In this document: piece by piece, positions 1 to 10,874 of the stretch
How positions within the stretch are numbered: the stretch's first letter is position 1
Layout: each line of letters starts with the position of its first letter
Assembly: GCF_033473495.1 (NCBI RefSeq)
Contig: NC_088937.1
Coordinates: 744,001 to 808,000 of the forward strand
DNA length: 64,000 nt
Direction of reading: 5' to 3'
Origin: Cercospora beticola
Lineage: Eukaryota; Ascomycota; Dothideomycetes; Mycosphaerellales; Mycosphaerellaceae
Notes under the pieces: model-generated
Told to the model about the DNA's origin: nothing
The model's input: the letters and a program-made list of their open reading frames with translations, nothing else
Database searches by the model: none
Position numbers and translations under genes: made by a program

Positions 1-740
1 AAGCATCGCGGCTCTCGTTCCGGTGTTCGAACATGGCAGGAAGTCTCGACTTGGGCCTGATCCAGAAGTTACGATACTGACTCGTGAGGGTATTGACGTC
101 GTCCAACAGAACGAAGAAGGACGTGGTTGTCCTTTTGATACTTCCTATTCAGGCTCGGCTGGCCCGAGAACACATTCGGGCGGCCCAAATGACCCGAGAT
201 GCGATGGATCTACACCGCAATGGTCCGAGCAGGACAGAGATCGAACACATCTCATAGGTCAGGACGTGCTAGCGATATGTTGCACTGAGCAAGCGATCGA
301 GATGGCAGCGTCTGCATACCGATGATTCTGCTCGAATCATGACGCGGCCGACAGATACTGAAGAGACGACGTCGGCAGAACAGGACGGCGTTCAAACGAT
401 CTGTTTGCCATATCATCCTGGTGTCTGTCGGTACAGATTCGCTCAGGGAGCGTGCAGCGAGGTCGATGAATGGCAGGTGAAGAAGCGCGATGGAGAAACG
501 AACGCAAAAGAGGACGTGAAGTGAGGTGTATGTCCTAACCATTCATTTGCTTGGCGGAAAGGAGAATGACAAATTCACGGTGTCACTCAAAGGCTCATTC
601 AAATATTGACGTCTTAGTCAGCTTTGGATGGTCGCCCGACTCACTTCCAAACATACCTCCATGCCATCTTCTGTCGCTTCGTCATGTTCATCAAACTTCA
701 TCTTGGAAACCCATTTCTCACAAATTCCATCTGCCCTTAG
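1..740. other. Intergenic, no gene recognised
   Basis: No open frame here resembles a known protein or shows plausible splice structure. The right part is the 3' flank of the minus-strand DUF4243 gene. If the metabolite gene patch continues leftwards, its core synthase would lie beyond base 1. Confidence 0.5.
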
Positions 741-2075
741 CTAATATGCTGGCAATGAGTCGACTCGCGTCCACAAGAAATCGTAACCAGCGCCCATGAT
801 CCATTTGGCGGGAATCGGAAGATGGGCGGTCGAGTCGTAAGCCATCTGTGCCAATTTGAACCATCCAGATCCCGCAACAGGGATCGTTTCTGAGGTCTCC
901 ACGCCCTTTGCCTCCTCCTCAGCCCATTTCAAGGACCGGACAATCTTGGCCAGATGGCCGTCATCAGGCTCTACGGTGACTGCACGATACAGAGCTCGCC
1001 AGTCCATGCCCGCGCTCAAAGTAGGCTGGTACTGTTCAAGCCACTTCCTGTCCAACGCTGGAGCTGAACTTGCGGCATACCACACCAAGTCTAGGCGGCC
1101 TTTCCATTCCACAAGTCTGATCTTATCTTCCGTCTCAAGCCAGTCTTGTCGCGCAAGAATACTCAAAAAGATGGAGCTCGTCACCATATGCATGAAGAAG
1201 AAGTCCACCTTGGCGACCTTTCCAGGCCTCTGAGCACCACCACAGCTGTAGGCTGCGCAACTCGTCGTCTCAATGATTGCTTGTTTCAGTCCATCAGGGC
1301 CAACTTGGAACTTGGCTGCTACTGCCGCGATGTCGTCTTGCGCTTCGCCCATCACACCGTCACGAACACGGACAGGTCCTTGCGTCATCTTTGCTGCCAG
1401 TCGAATTTTTTCGGTATCGCGCACCTCCTTATAGAGCTCAACAAGCGGCGCGGGTGCGACTGATCCTGATTTTGCCAGTTTCTCTGCCTTCTGGAAGAAC
1501 GGAATAATGTTCGCGGCATCGTGTGCGGCACAGTGGGCGAGCCCTTCGGCCACAAGTCCAGGTAACTCGAATTCGATTCCGAACCCCAATTGAATGAGTG
1601 GATGATAAGCGCCTTCGAATAGCTGACCCAGCATTGCTTCCGCCACGTCAGAGCGACTGAAGAGATATTCCACGACTACAGCCTTCCAGCCTCTGGCTTC
1701 GATTCTCTCTTCAAAGAAGCGCAAATAATTAGAGTATTGATCTAGCCGTTGCATACGGTGTATGAATATCCGAGGGTCTTTGAGAGATGCGACAACAGAG
1801 TGGTCCACTGCGCCAATCGGTACTTGGTGCGGGTCATCGTCCCGATATGCTCGTTCTAGGTCAGCGGAGCTACCGCCAAGTGCGTACACGCTCAGCAGGG
1901 AGTGTGCAGTATGGTTGTGGCCAGCGTCTGGCCTCCAGAACATGTCGAACTCATCGTGATTATTCTGGATCAATCGATTCAGCGTCTCAAGTGCTCCGGG
2001 AGGACTTTTGTCAAGAGATCCATATCCGTGAAAGTCGCCTTCGATGTGCAGTCTGGAAGTGGCAAGGATTGTCAT
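741..2075 (-). CDS. Questin oxidase-like protein (DUF4243, AflY/HypA type)
   Basis: Single-exon gene of 444 residues, about the usual length for the family. The N-terminal stretch with HNHTAHSLLSVYALGG (about residues 53-68) followed by acidic and Tyr residues is typical of the DUF4243 questin oxidase-like family, as are the histidine-bearing AEGLAHCAAHDA segment and the TSCAAYSCGG segment further on. Known members (GedK, MdpL, AflY) open anthraquinone or xanthone rings by Baeyer-Villiger-type oxidation without a classical flavin fold. The start is a true ATG, 292 bp from the divergent methyltransferase. The anthrone-oxygenase-like gene 1.5 kb away supports a role in aromatic polyketide tailoring. 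The substrate cannot be told from sequence. Confidence 0.85.
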   Translation of the reverse strand: MTILATSRLHIEGDFHGYGSLDKSPPGALETLNRLIQNNHDEFDMFWRPDAGHNHTAHSLLSVYALGGSSADLERAYRDDDPHQVPIGAVDHSVVASLKDPRIFIHRMQRLDQYSNYLRFFEERIEARGWKAVVVEYLFSRSDVAEAMLGQLFEGAYHPLIQLGFGIEFELPGLVAEGLAHCAAHDAANIIPFFQKAEKLAKSGSVAPAPLVELYKEVRDTEKIRLAAKMTQGPVRVRDGVMGEAQDDIAAVAAKFQVGPDGLKQAIIETTSCAAYSCGGAQRPGKVAKVDFFFMHMVTSSIFLSILARQDWLETEDKIRLVEWKGRLDLVWYAASSAPALDRKWLEQYQPTLSAGMDWRALYRAVTVEPDDGHLAKIVRSLKWAEEEAKGVETSETIPVAGSGWFKLAQMAYDSTAHLPIPAKWIMGAGYDFLWTRVDSLPAY

Positions 2076-2367
2076 TTTTGCTGATCAACTTTTGTATGGC
2101 AGTTTCTGCGAGATGATATCTATGAATGGCAACCTCGTGAGGACAGTCAAAATTTCTTGCAATCGATTGACTTATACACTGCGCGGGAGAATGTTGCGGG
2201 TCCGAAAAGCCGTGATCTTTGACAACATCCGCGTCCCGACCAAAGGTCGGCACATTCGACCGATCCTGCGAGGGCCGACTAAATCGACCGACAAACAACA
2301 CGAAGTCAGTCCCAACGAAATATCACAGTTCCTAGTATCTCAACAAGTTTCAGCGCATTCCAGCATC
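2076..2367. promoter_or_regulatory. Divergent promoter region, DUF4243 gene / methyltransferase
   Basis: This 292-bp gap separates the ATGs of two oppositely transcribed genes and must hold both promoters. I see no convincing TATA box or known pathway-regulator site. An upstream in-frame extension of the methyltransferase frame to 2044 exists but overlaps the other gene's start and is unlikely to be translated. Confidence 0.5.
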
Positions 2368-3291
2368 ATGCACGGCCAAGTCAATCAAGACATTTTCAAC
2401 CTCGACGAAGGCTTTTGGGACAACTATTTGCGTGGTCGACCAAGTCCACCGGATTCGTTCTTTGCGCGCATATTCGATTACCACGAGGCAAAGAATGGCC
2501 ACTTCAATCACGTTCACGATGTTGGCGCTGGCAATGGGCCCTTTTCGCATCAGCTCAAGTCACGCTTCGACCATGTCCTCGTATCTGACATAGCAACCTC
2601 CAATGTCGAACTTGCCCGAGCTCGCCTTGGAGACAATGGGTACAGCTACCGCACCGCCAAACTCGAAGACGCCAGCGATCTCCGAGAGGGCAAGATGGAT
2701 CTGGTATTCGCTGCCAATGTCATGCATTTTCCAGATCAAGAACTTGCGATGAAGGCCATTGCACATCAACTCAGACCAGGAGGAACTTTCGCGGCTGCCT
2801 TATTCGGACCCGCTCGTTTTGAGGATCCAAGGATCCAATCTTTGTGGCAGCGCATGAATTACGAAGGCGGAAGAACGCTGCTGTCGAAATCCGATCGGGT
2901 TGAGGAGACCATTGGCATCATGTCACGCACACAGGACCATTACAACGTAGCGCCATTGGATCCTACTTTGTTTGACAAGGGCTCGCAGCGCATCCACTTA
3001 AATATGAGCAAGGGTGGCATTGTGGGCATGTTACCTCCAGAAACAGCAAATCTGCACTCGGAGCCAGATTACACGGGAGAAGATGACCAGCTGATCCACG
3101 AGGACGACATTGAATGGCGTTTCACGACGAACTTCAGCGGTTTGATGGAGCATGTCGCATCGTTTCCATTTCTTGCTCCCGAAACGTCGGAACTGCAGGA
3201 GATGATGGAAGAGTTGGAGGAGTATTGTGGAACACAGAATGCGATCCAGGGCTACGTTCCGGTCACGCTCATTCTGGCTACCCGGTCTTAA
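2368..3291 (+). CDS. Class I SAM-dependent methyltransferase
   Basis: 307 residues from the ATG at 2368. A longer reading from 2044 adds 108 residues with no domain, so I chose the later start. Motif I is HDVGAGNGPFSHQL (about residues 51-64), the acidic post-I residue is in VLVSDIA, and motif II is KMDLVFAANVMHFP followed by LRPGGTFAAALFG. The layout and the early FWDNYLRGRP segment resemble trans-aconitate methyltransferase-like fungal enzymes (Tmt1 type), which also occur as O-methyltransferases in metabolite clusters. The next gene, on the same strand, starts 248 bp downstream. The acceptor substrate is unknown. Confidence 0.85.
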   Translation: MHGQVNQDIFNLDEGFWDNYLRGRPSPPDSFFARIFDYHEAKNGHFNHVHDVGAGNGPFSHQLKSRFDHVLVSDIATSNVELARARLGDNGYSYRTAKLEDASDLREGKMDLVFAANVMHFPDQELAMKAIAHQLRPGGTFAAALFGPARFEDPRIQSLWQRMNYEGGRTLLSKSDRVEETIGIMSRTQDHYNVAPLDPTLFDKGSQRIHLNMSKGGIVGMLPPETANLHSEPDYTGEDDQLIHEDDIEWRFTTNFSGLMEHVASFPFLAPETSELQEMMEELEEYCGTQNAIQGYVPVTLILATRS

Positions 3292-3538
3292 GACGAATTC
3301 CCAATAAGAGATGTAGAAGGGAGATTTTTGGGTTGGCATCCGGCTTACCAGGCGCTGAAAAGGCTTTGCGGAAGATTGCTATCAAATTGCCCGAGGTGAC
3401 GAACACTCCCTATGTCCAGAACGTCAATACCGCGAAAGCTGTAAAACAATTTTCCGGTGCCACTTCAGCTCAAACAAATAGCTACCTCGCCGCAATGATG
3501 CTCGTAGATCCATTCCAACCTCCCACACAGCCGCGACA

Positions 3539-4164
3539 ATGAGTTCACTTGTCGCCACCACGGATGCCATCCATATCCTACAAGTCTCAGCCATCACTGC
3601 ATTGCTATTGATATCAGGTTCGCGTTTCGGCAACAATGCCACTGTTTTCAATCAATACTTCTTGTCTAACACATATTCATTTAACCTCCAGGCATCGCGT
3701 GGGGCTTCTCTATCTTTGTGCTCCCACTGATTCGACTTCCATCGAACCCTTCTCGCTCGGCCCTCGATCAATTCGAAAAGCTCGTCTCTCGCGGCGGTGT
3801 CACCCTCCAGCCCGCAAGTATCATCTGCGCACTCGTACTTGCAGGAGCAGCAACTCTATCATGGCAATCTTCCGACGCTGAAGTAGCAACCGGGCCATTA
3901 TCTTGGCGGAATTCTGCTCTGGCTTGTTTCGTCTTGTTGCAGGTTGGATGGTGGGAGGGCGTGCTTATAACCCCACTCAGTGCAGCGATCGTCGATATGA
4001 AGCATTCTTTGCCTCCGAAGGAGAGCTGGCTCAGAGACAGGGAGCAGCTGCAATTCCACAATTCGTTGAAGCTTTGGAATGCTTACCACATCATACGTGC
4101 TGCTCTGCCTCTTGTGGCTGGGATCATTCTTCTGCGTGCGTACATTGTGGAGTCATGGACCTAG
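3539..4164 (+). CDS. Anthrone oxygenase-like protein (DUF1772)
   Basis: Two exons, 3539-3617 and 3692-4164, joined across a 74-nt intron (GTTCGC donor, CCTCCAG acceptor, phase 1). They give 183 residues with a continuous LLISGIAWGFSIFVLPLIRL membrane segment near the N-terminus. This is the SG...P pattern of DUF1772 anthrone oxygenases (HypC, GedH, MdpH, TpcL families). Three further hydrophobic helices follow, plus the LKLWNAYHIIRAALPL segment. Family members oxidise anthrones to anthraquinones. The usual length is about 150-190 residues, so it looks complete. The intron is inferred: neither exon alone makes the conserved first helix. Confidence 0.85.
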
Positions 4165-4232
4165 ACTATTACTCTGTCTGAGACGCTGTAGCGAACAAGA
4201 TTATCAGGACATATAGAAGGAGTATTGCTACC

Positions 4233-5504
4233 TCATCGCTCTCGCTCCTGTTCGTTTGGCCAAGGATACTTGTGCAATGGAAACGGCGCATCTCCTATTC
4301 CCACAGCGACAGCCGCCCGCATCCCCAACTGATCTATGCCTGTCCTCGTCACAATCCTCAAGATCGTATTTCGCACAGCAAGTCCCCACTTCGTCTGAGG
4401 ATTGAACACCTGCATAGCACCATCATCCTTCAACTTTGGCTTAGTGAACCGAAGCATTTGTTCTTCGTAACTCGTCAAAGCGCGTGGAATATTGCCCGAG
4501 TGTGATAATAGCTCACCAGCAAGCACATATGCACCAATAATGGCCAAGCTTGTACCGAATCCGGGTAATGAATATCCTGCGTCGCCAATAAAGACGACTC
4601 TGGAGTCAGCTAGCTTTGGGGTGCGGACTTGCGCGAAGGGTGAGCAGTAGAAGTCGTCACTTTCTCGCATCCCTCGAAGCACATCCTTCGTCAACCAGTC
4701 TCCATCGCGGTACCATTCCTCCATCAATCGCATGAAGCTCTCGTTGCCTTTCCGTACGGCATTCCGCAGTCGCTCAGCTCTAGCCTTGTCGCTCTTCTTG
4801 ATGACAGTGATGATATGTGCTCGTGTACGACCGGTAGGTGAAGGATCAGGGCGAAGTAGGATCGTACGACCTCCAGTCATATTCCGCCATTTGGCCACCT
4901 GAGATCCTTCCAAGAGATCTTTATTGATGGTAAAATATGCGGCAAAGACACCCTCATCATGTACATGCTTGTTGGAATCCTCGCCCAGCATAATTCCTCG
5001 AATGATCGATCGCATTCCATCAGCCGCCACGAGAAGATCGTAGCTCTCACATCGACCTGATGCAAATGTGACCAGAATCCCATTGTCGTTTTGTTGATAG
5101 TCCTTAACATGATCATCGAAAACCAATTCGATATCCTTCTCCACAGGCTCAATCAATATCTTAGCCAGCTCTCCACGGAAAATCTCGTATTCTGATGTAA
5201 GACTTTGAACATCGCTTCTTCCAGTCGTGGCGATAGTTGCGAATGGACGTCCATAGGCATCGACATATGAAAGTCCCTTCTCGCCAGTACTATGTGCTCG
5301 AATAGCAGGCTCAACGCCCATCCACTTGATAATATCGACAGCAGAATTCCGAATGTCGACACTCGCACCAGTCAGTCGGAGCTGAGGTGCTCGTTCGACC
5401 ATTGTGATGCGAGCATTGTTGGGAAAAGCTCGTCGTATGCAGTTCGTGAAGACACCTGCTGCAATTCCGGCTCCTGAGACGAGGATGTTGAGGGATTTTG
5501 ACAT
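4233..5504 (-). CDS. FAD-dependent monooxygenase, TetX/aromatic hydroxylase type
   Basis: Single exon of 423 residues. It opens with the nucleotide-binding strand ILVSGAGIAAG (residues 7-17), has the acidic residue in VERAPQLR, an RGELAKIL segment, DLLVAADGMRS (DG motif) and VVFIGDAGYSLPGFGTSLA (GD motif). This is the PF01494 FAD-binding layout of group A monooxygenases. The GD motif reads GDAGY, not the commoner GDAAH, as happens in tetracycline-destructase-like and some fungal tailoring enzymes. It converges with the anthrone-oxygenase-like gene, with 68 bp between their stops. It probably hydroxylates an aromatic intermediate; the substrate is unknown. Confidence 0.85.
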   Translation of the reverse strand: MSKSLNILVSGAGIAAGVFTNCIRRAFPNNARITMVERAPQLRLTGASVDIRNSAVDIIKWMGVEPAIRAHSTGEKGLSYVDAYGRPFATIATTGRSDVQSLTSEYEIFRGELAKILIEPVEKDIELVFDDHVKDYQQNDNGILVTFASGRCESYDLLVAADGMRSIIRGIMLGEDSNKHVHDEGVFAAYFTINKDLLEGSQVAKWRNMTGGRTILLRPDPSPTGRTRAHIITVIKKSDKARAERLRNAVRKGNESFMRLMEEWYRDGDWLTKDVLRGMRESDDFYCSPFAQVRTPKLADSRVVFIGDAGYSLPGFGTSLAIIGAYVLAGELLSHSGNIPRALTSYEEQMLRFTKPKLKDDGAMQVFNPQTKWGLAVRNTILRIVTRTGIDQLGMRAAVAVGIGDAPFPLHKYPWPNEQERER

Positions 5505-6004
5505 GATTGCGGACTGATGGGCATGTCAATGGTATGATCGATCCTCGAAGTGTCTATTAGACCTCATCTCCATCAATCACGCATTGGCATGACGACGAGC
5601 ATTGTCCATAGCTCTAGCGTCGACCGGTTGAATGATAGAGACGACGATCTCCCAGACCCTGCAAAGTTCGGGTTTCGCGAGGTTCGGGGCATTTCGCAGC
5701 TTCTCGTCCGAGACGCAACGCTCATCCACTGAACACTCCTCGATGCATTCGACGACATCAATGCTACCAATCAGCATGCACCTGATCATTGTCGCGGTTG
5801 TGATCGCGAGTGAAAGAGTCTCAATTGGAATCGTTGCTCATGACAAGTGATCACCACAACTGCTTCTTCAAAGGATGCCTGATGTTAATGGATCGGAGAT
5901 GGCTGTGTCATTGTTGTACACGATTCAATGATCAGATGCTCAATGGTCTATAATTCTGCTAAGAATATTCTCATCCACGCTTCATTCTTGCTTCGCTAAA
6001 TTCC
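5505..6004. other. Intergenic between two FAD monooxygenase genes
   Basis: This 500-bp stretch holds the promoter of the minus-strand gene ending at 4233 and the 3' flank of the next minus-strand gene. No further gene or repeat is evident. Confidence 0.5.
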
Positions 6005-7690
6005 TCATGCATCAGCCGTTGCCGGGACTTCCGTCACCACTGTCGGAAGGCCAGTGTACTTCTCTCCATCCTTGCCAAATACACGTCCGATATTCGATCG
6101 AACAGTAGTCGTCAATGGCGTCTGAATGTTGGACAACTGGTTGGCCTCGTAAGACACAGATTCAAATTTCTCAACAGCAGCTGGCAGCGCGACCCAGCGT
6201 TCGAGGCTGGCCTTGATCGTCTCGATGTTGAGGGCATCTGCAGATGCCCACGACACGATCCCGTCAGGACGTACAAGGACGCCCTGGAGGCCTGACTTCT
6301 CCTCGCCCTTCGCTCTGCAGAATCCGAGCACTGGGTTAAGCTCGTTGACGGAGCTGGTGAGCTCTGAACTGCAGTCACCAAATGCCACGAGTGTGAAGTT
6401 CGCGGCGCCGAGCTTAGTTCCCAGTCGAGAGCCATCGTCCAGCTCGTAATCCAGAGCGCTGCGACCGACAAGCTTATGTCCCTCTCCGATCTCATACCGC
6501 ACATCAAGACCCCATTGTCGACCGATGCAGTATGTCACACCAGCTTCGGTGTAGAGGAACTCGCGCATAACATTGCCCACAGCCCGGCCATGAGCGTCAG
6601 GTCGAAGGGTAACAATTTGTGCTCGCACCCAATCAAGTACTCGCGCAGCCATTGGGTGTTGCTCTTGCTGGTATGTATCGATCAAGCCCGGAGTAGCATA
6701 GCCCTTGACCAAAGCAGCGAGCTTCCAACCGAGATTCACTGCATCGATGTAACCGCAGTTGAGTCCTTGGGCGCTGAATGGAGGGTAGATGTGGGCAGCA
6801 TCGCCAGCAAGGAAGACTCGGCCTTTGCGGTACTGCTCAGCTTGTCTGCAGCGATCGGTGAAAGCGGATGCGAGAACGACCTGCTCAACAACCACGTTGG
6901 TACCGGAAAGCTTTCTCAGAACCTTTTGAAAGTGTTCCGCTGTTACTTCTTGGTCTCGGTCAAAGCTGATGTCGTGATCTACAGCATAGATGTGCTGTGG
7001 GCCGGCCATGATGTAGAGTCCGCCATTTGGGCATCGATTGAAGCCGGGCTTGAGCAAAAAGGGGTTGTCGAGCTTGCAATGGACAGCATAGCCAGTGAAC
7101 TCGGGCTCTGTGCCGATGAATGGAATCCCAGCTTTCTTGCGAATGGTGCTCCGACCACCATCGCATCCGACAAGATATTGAGCCTCGAATGTTTCCTCGC
7201 CGCAGAACACCTTGACGCCGCTGTCTGTGTCTTCGATGCCAGTCACATTCTTGCCAGTAAGAATAGGCACTTTGAGTTGCTCAGCACGTGCACGCAGAAC
7301 ATTCTCAATGTGACCCAGTGTCGAAGATCCAGGTACACAAGCAGGCCCGGGAAGGTGTGTATCGTCCCAGTGTGAATAGTTGACATCGTTTCCATTGATC
7401 ATCATACCAGCAAAATGACCAGCAAACTCAAAGCCACCCTTCTTCTCCGGCATAGTCTGTGGTCGTTCTTCATTGCGGAACATGTCGTTCAGCAGGCCAC
7501 GGCGGTACAAGTGCTCGATGGCAGGCACAAACAGCTCGCGAAAGCCCAGCTTCTCGTTCTTCCATGGCGCTGCAGGTCCAGATTCCCGCTCCAAGATCGT
7601 AACAGAGACATTCTTGATGGCCAATTCGCATGCAGCGGCCAGGCCGACTGCTCCGCCGCCCACGATGATGACTTCTGGATTAGTTGTCAT
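6005..7690 (-). CDS. Class A flavin monooxygenase (PheA/TfdB-like)
   Basis: 561 residues from the ATG at 7690. An in-frame upstream start at 7729 adds 13 residues, but the Rossmann motif VIIVGGGAVGLAAACELA begins only about six residues after the 7690 ATG, so I prefer it. The DG motif is YLVGCDGGRSTIRKKAGI and the GD motif is RVFLAGDAAHIYPPFSAQGLN. A C-terminal domain of about 170 residues (LVGRSALDYELDDG onward, then LQGVLVRPDGIVSWA) matches the thioredoxin-like domain of phenol 2-monooxygenase and polyketide hydroxylases. This is the usual architecture and length of RdmE/PgaE-type or phenol hydroxylases. It probably performs ring hydroxylation in the same pathway as its neighbours. Confidence 0.88.
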   Translation of the reverse strand: MTTNPEVIIVGGGAVGLAAACELAIKNVSVTILERESGPAAPWKNEKLGFRELFVPAIEHLYRRGLLNDMFRNEERPQTMPEKKGGFEFAGHFAGMMINGNDVNYSHWDDTHLPGPACVPGSSTLGHIENVLRARAEQLKVPILTGKNVTGIEDTDSGVKVFCGEETFEAQYLVGCDGGRSTIRKKAGIPFIGTEPEFTGYAVHCKLDNPFLLKPGFNRCPNGGLYIMAGPQHIYAVDHDISFDRDQEVTAEHFQKVLRKLSGTNVVVEQVVLASAFTDRCRQAEQYRKGRVFLAGDAAHIYPPFSAQGLNCGYIDAVNLGWKLAALVKGYATPGLIDTYQQEQHPMAARVLDWVRAQIVTLRPDAHGRAVGNVMREFLYTEAGVTYCIGRQWGLDVRYEIGEGHKLVGRSALDYELDDGSRLGTKLGAANFTLVAFGDCSSELTSSVNELNPVLGFCRAKGEEKSGLQGVLVRPDGIVSWASADALNIETIKASLERWVALPAAVEKFESVSYEANQLSNIQTPLTTTVRSNIGRVFGKDGEKYTGLPTVVTEVPATADA

Positions 7691-8263
7691 GATGATTGAT
7701 AATGCCCTTTGTCGGAAGTCTTCTAGCAAAGGTAGTGATCTGGCTTGGGCAAGTATTAGTCAATCTATCATCAGAGAGTTAAAAGTGTTCCTTTATGAAC
7801 AGCTAGACATTTCTTGAACAACGACCCAGAAGTTCGGGCGATTCGCTGAGAAGGAACTCAGCATGCCACGTGATTCATCGATGCCTCTGATAACGGTCCG
7901 AGAAGCTTGCGCATTGTCAAGAGGGCATCGTGAGGGCAATGTGGCACAGGACTATGCAAGCGATTGTGCCGGTAGAGGGAAAGGCAGGATTTTCGGGACG
8001 TAGCGGTATTCGGACGTTCTTGGAAAGCTATAAGCTGTTAATGTTCCGAGTGAGAATCACAACGTCTTAGCGTCTTGGCACCACAGTAGGTCGAGCAAAT
8101 GGAATCGCGATCGTAGCCAGTGACGTGCAAGAGTCTTTGAAAAGCCTGTGCTTTCAGATTGCGTTGGTTGAGCGTCAGCGGAAGTAATGTCGGATCTTCG
8201 AAGACGCTGTGACGCCGCAATGAAAGCGTGTAGTCCGGGGCATGGCTCGTATGATCAATGCCA
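7691..8263. other. Intergenic, monooxygenase promoter side
   Basis: This 573-bp stretch lies between the monooxygenase start and the 3' end of the MFS transporter gene, both on the minus strand. Open frames here are short and lack domain signals. Confidence 0.45.
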
Positions 8264-9800
8264 TCAATAGCTCGAATCATTCTTCGCTCGGAGTCGTGCG
8301 CCATACTTCCAGAGAATACCTGTCGATGGCAATGCGATACCGATCGACAAGAATGCGAGCAAAGAGTTCCCCCAGCCATAACCTAGCGCTGCATACATGT
8401 CTTCTGCAAACAGCGGGAAAGCAAATGCCAGCATACTGCTGAGAAACTGCGTCGCCGCCGATGCAGAACTGACATGTTCCGGGTATGCATCCATGACATA
8501 CGCACGTAGCGTTGTATTGAAGACTTGCATACCCATGGCAAGTAGTGCGGCGCCAATGTCAACGATAGCCCAGTGCAACTTGTACTGTGCTGCCCAGCCA
8601 TATAAGAGGAAGCCAACTGGTGTAAGAATGACGCTGGGTAGAAGAAGCGGGACGCGGAGTTCAGGAGCAGCTCGATCACCTGCGCGGCGCGTGAGGGCAC
8701 AGTAGAGGTAGTCCATCAGCGGGCCACAAAGCTGTGCACCAGCGATCTCACCAATAGCGAGTGCGATGTAGTGTAGGCCAGAGATCGAGACGGACTGACC
8801 GTAGTTGCTGACGATGAGGCTGGAGAAGGAGGCGAGGGCGAAGTACAGCAGGCCGTAGTTTATGCCGCCAAGGAGCGCCTGGACTTGAATAGTCGGGTGA
8901 AAAGCCAAGAGACGTAGCGGACGTGTGAGATTATTTGAGAGGATCTTGAAAGTGGAGTGGCCCTGGGATCGAATCTCGGTTTCAGTGTGGTATCGTGAGT
9001 CGCCGGTTTCGAGGCGAAGCTTTGTGGCGCGCCGCTGAAGCAGGAGGGGGCAATACGTCTCGTGAATTATGGGCAAGGTGACGATCTCTGCAACAGCTTG
9101 AAAGATGGTGGTTGCCCAGAACATCCAGCGCCATGTGGAATACTCAACGATGAATCCACCTATGATGGGTCCTATTGCGGCGCCGGTCAGTGGAATCAGT
9201 AGGTAGAGACTGAGTGAGCGACCTCGCTGCTCGTTAGGCCAGATGTCAGCCAGAACGCCGTATGCGACAGTATAGACTGCGCTGGCGCCGAAACCTGCGA
9301 GCAGTCGTGCGGCAATGAGGAGACCTTTCGAGTTGGCAAAGCCGCAGATCAGGTTCCAAGCGAGGTACCAGAGGTTCGTAATGTGAATTATGGTCTTTCT
9401 CCCATATACCTCGCTCAGTGGCCCGATAACCAAAGGCCCAAACGCAGTCGCCAGGACGTATGCTGAAAGAGCCATGGTGCTTTCGATATTGCTCATCTTC
9501 AGGTCGACTGCGATGGTAGGGATAGCTGGAGCCATGATCTTAGTGCAGCTGACATTAGTAAGTAGACGCCTCGTTGCTGACTGTTGCGCTCACTGTTGAG
9601 ATCAGGATTCGATTGAAGCCCTGGGTCGATAATGCAAAGGTAGCTTGGTCCTCGGGATCTCCAGAGCTAAATGTGACGAGGAACGCATCGTTTCGTTCGA
9701 TGTCTGTTGTCTCCAAATGCTCAGTCGGTTTGCTTTCATCTGGACCGATTCCACAATTAGCTTGCATCTCATCGAGAGCAATTCGATCTGCTTGTTCCAT
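8264..9800 (-). CDS. MFS transporter, DHA1-type drug/metabolite exporter
   Basis: Two exons read on the minus strand, 9800-9594 and 9538-8264, joined over a 55-nt intron (GTGAGC donor, TACTAAT branch site, CACTAAG acceptor, phase 0), giving 493 residues. Splicing creates GFNRILISTIMAPAIPTIAV, the end of helix 1. The loop 2-3 signature is GPLSEVYGRK and the motif after helix 4 is DIWPNEQRGRSLSL. About 11-12 hydrophobic helices follow, with a cytosolic loop around residues 235-270. The first helix looks shorter than usual, so a small upstream intron or mis-set exon 1 is possible. It sits at the edge of the tailoring genes and probably exports the product or gives self-protection. Confidence 0.82.
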
Positions 9801-10874
9801 AGTCGTGGTTCGACTTGTCGCAGATACGAGGGTATGGAGTCGTCGCGTCGCGCGGCACAGCCGACCTCAACAGTGCTTGTCGTCTCAAGCCTCAGGACTA
9901 AGGCACATCCTATAGTCTTTATCAGATTCACCTACCTTCTGCTACTGGTACTCTGCATCCTTTGGGCGATCCGCGCGACCAATGAACCATTCTCAAGGCC
10001 TAGAGCGGATACTTGAGACCCGCTTATTCCAGGCGGACATCTTATCTGATCATCGAACGATGGCAGGCAGGTGAAGGATTGCAGAACATCGTGCCACATG
10101 CAGCATGATTGGTAAGGTACCAATGCCACTTGCGCCGGTGCTTTGCTTCGTTCTTGTGGGAGGTATACTGGCTACCAGTCGGTTTCGTGGTGACTATGAG
10201 TACAGTGTCCCGATATGCATCACCTCGATTGCACTGGGCAACACGTCTGACTGGTCCAGTATGGCCATGCTCGAAATGTTCTCGACGCGTCATGTTCATT
10301 CTATCTGGTATCAGCAGAAGAAGCCGCTTTCAACGCGAAGTTGGTCATCGGAAGACTCCAGTCGGAATCAAATCCCATTCATCAGGCCGCCACGACGCTG
10401 CCGTAGGCGGCAGTGGAACATGTTGGCGCGTGCTGAAATGAGACGCGTCGTGTAAAAGGTCGCGCTTGCTCACGAGGAGGAAAGCAAGTAATCGGTGGGC
10501 GCGGTCCTTGAATTGACGACAAACCGTGAAAGCAGAATCAAATATTGATCGAACGACTTCTGGTAGGAACATTCATCGAGTGTTGCATCTGCCTGAGCAG
10601 AGAATCAGTTGCTCATTTCTGTGAACAATACACTGTTGTTCTCTTCTTCGGCTCTGCCAAAATGCGACGCTTTCCAGCCAGAGATGCTTTCCCTCCTCAC
10701 TCAATGCGCTGTAGAAATAATAGAAAAAACTAAAACAACCTCCCTCACACGTGGGTATCTCAAATCAGACCACAAAAACGCTTTCCTTTTCCGTTCCTTC
10801 CCATCGCCATGCTCAAAAAATTGAAAAACCTTACAAAACGAGATCTCTTCTTCAGTACGCATCCAAATCAGCAA
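9801..10874. other. Intergenic, about 1.07 kb
   Basis: Separates the MFS gene (start 9800, minus strand) from the 3' end of the arrestin gene. Several overlapping short frames exist, but none has a domain, signal peptide or plausible splice partner. An A-rich stretch (10725-10850) is compatible with terminator/UTR sequence. Confidence 0.45.

Noticed and set aside
2011..2301. Minus-strand ORF in the divergent promoter near 2.1 kb
   Set aside because: It overlaps the true start of the DUF4243 gene out of frame and shows no domain.
6476..7375. 299-codon plus-strand ORF opposite the phenol-hydroxylase-like gene
   Set aside because: Antisense shadow of a clearly coding minus-strand FAD monooxygenase.
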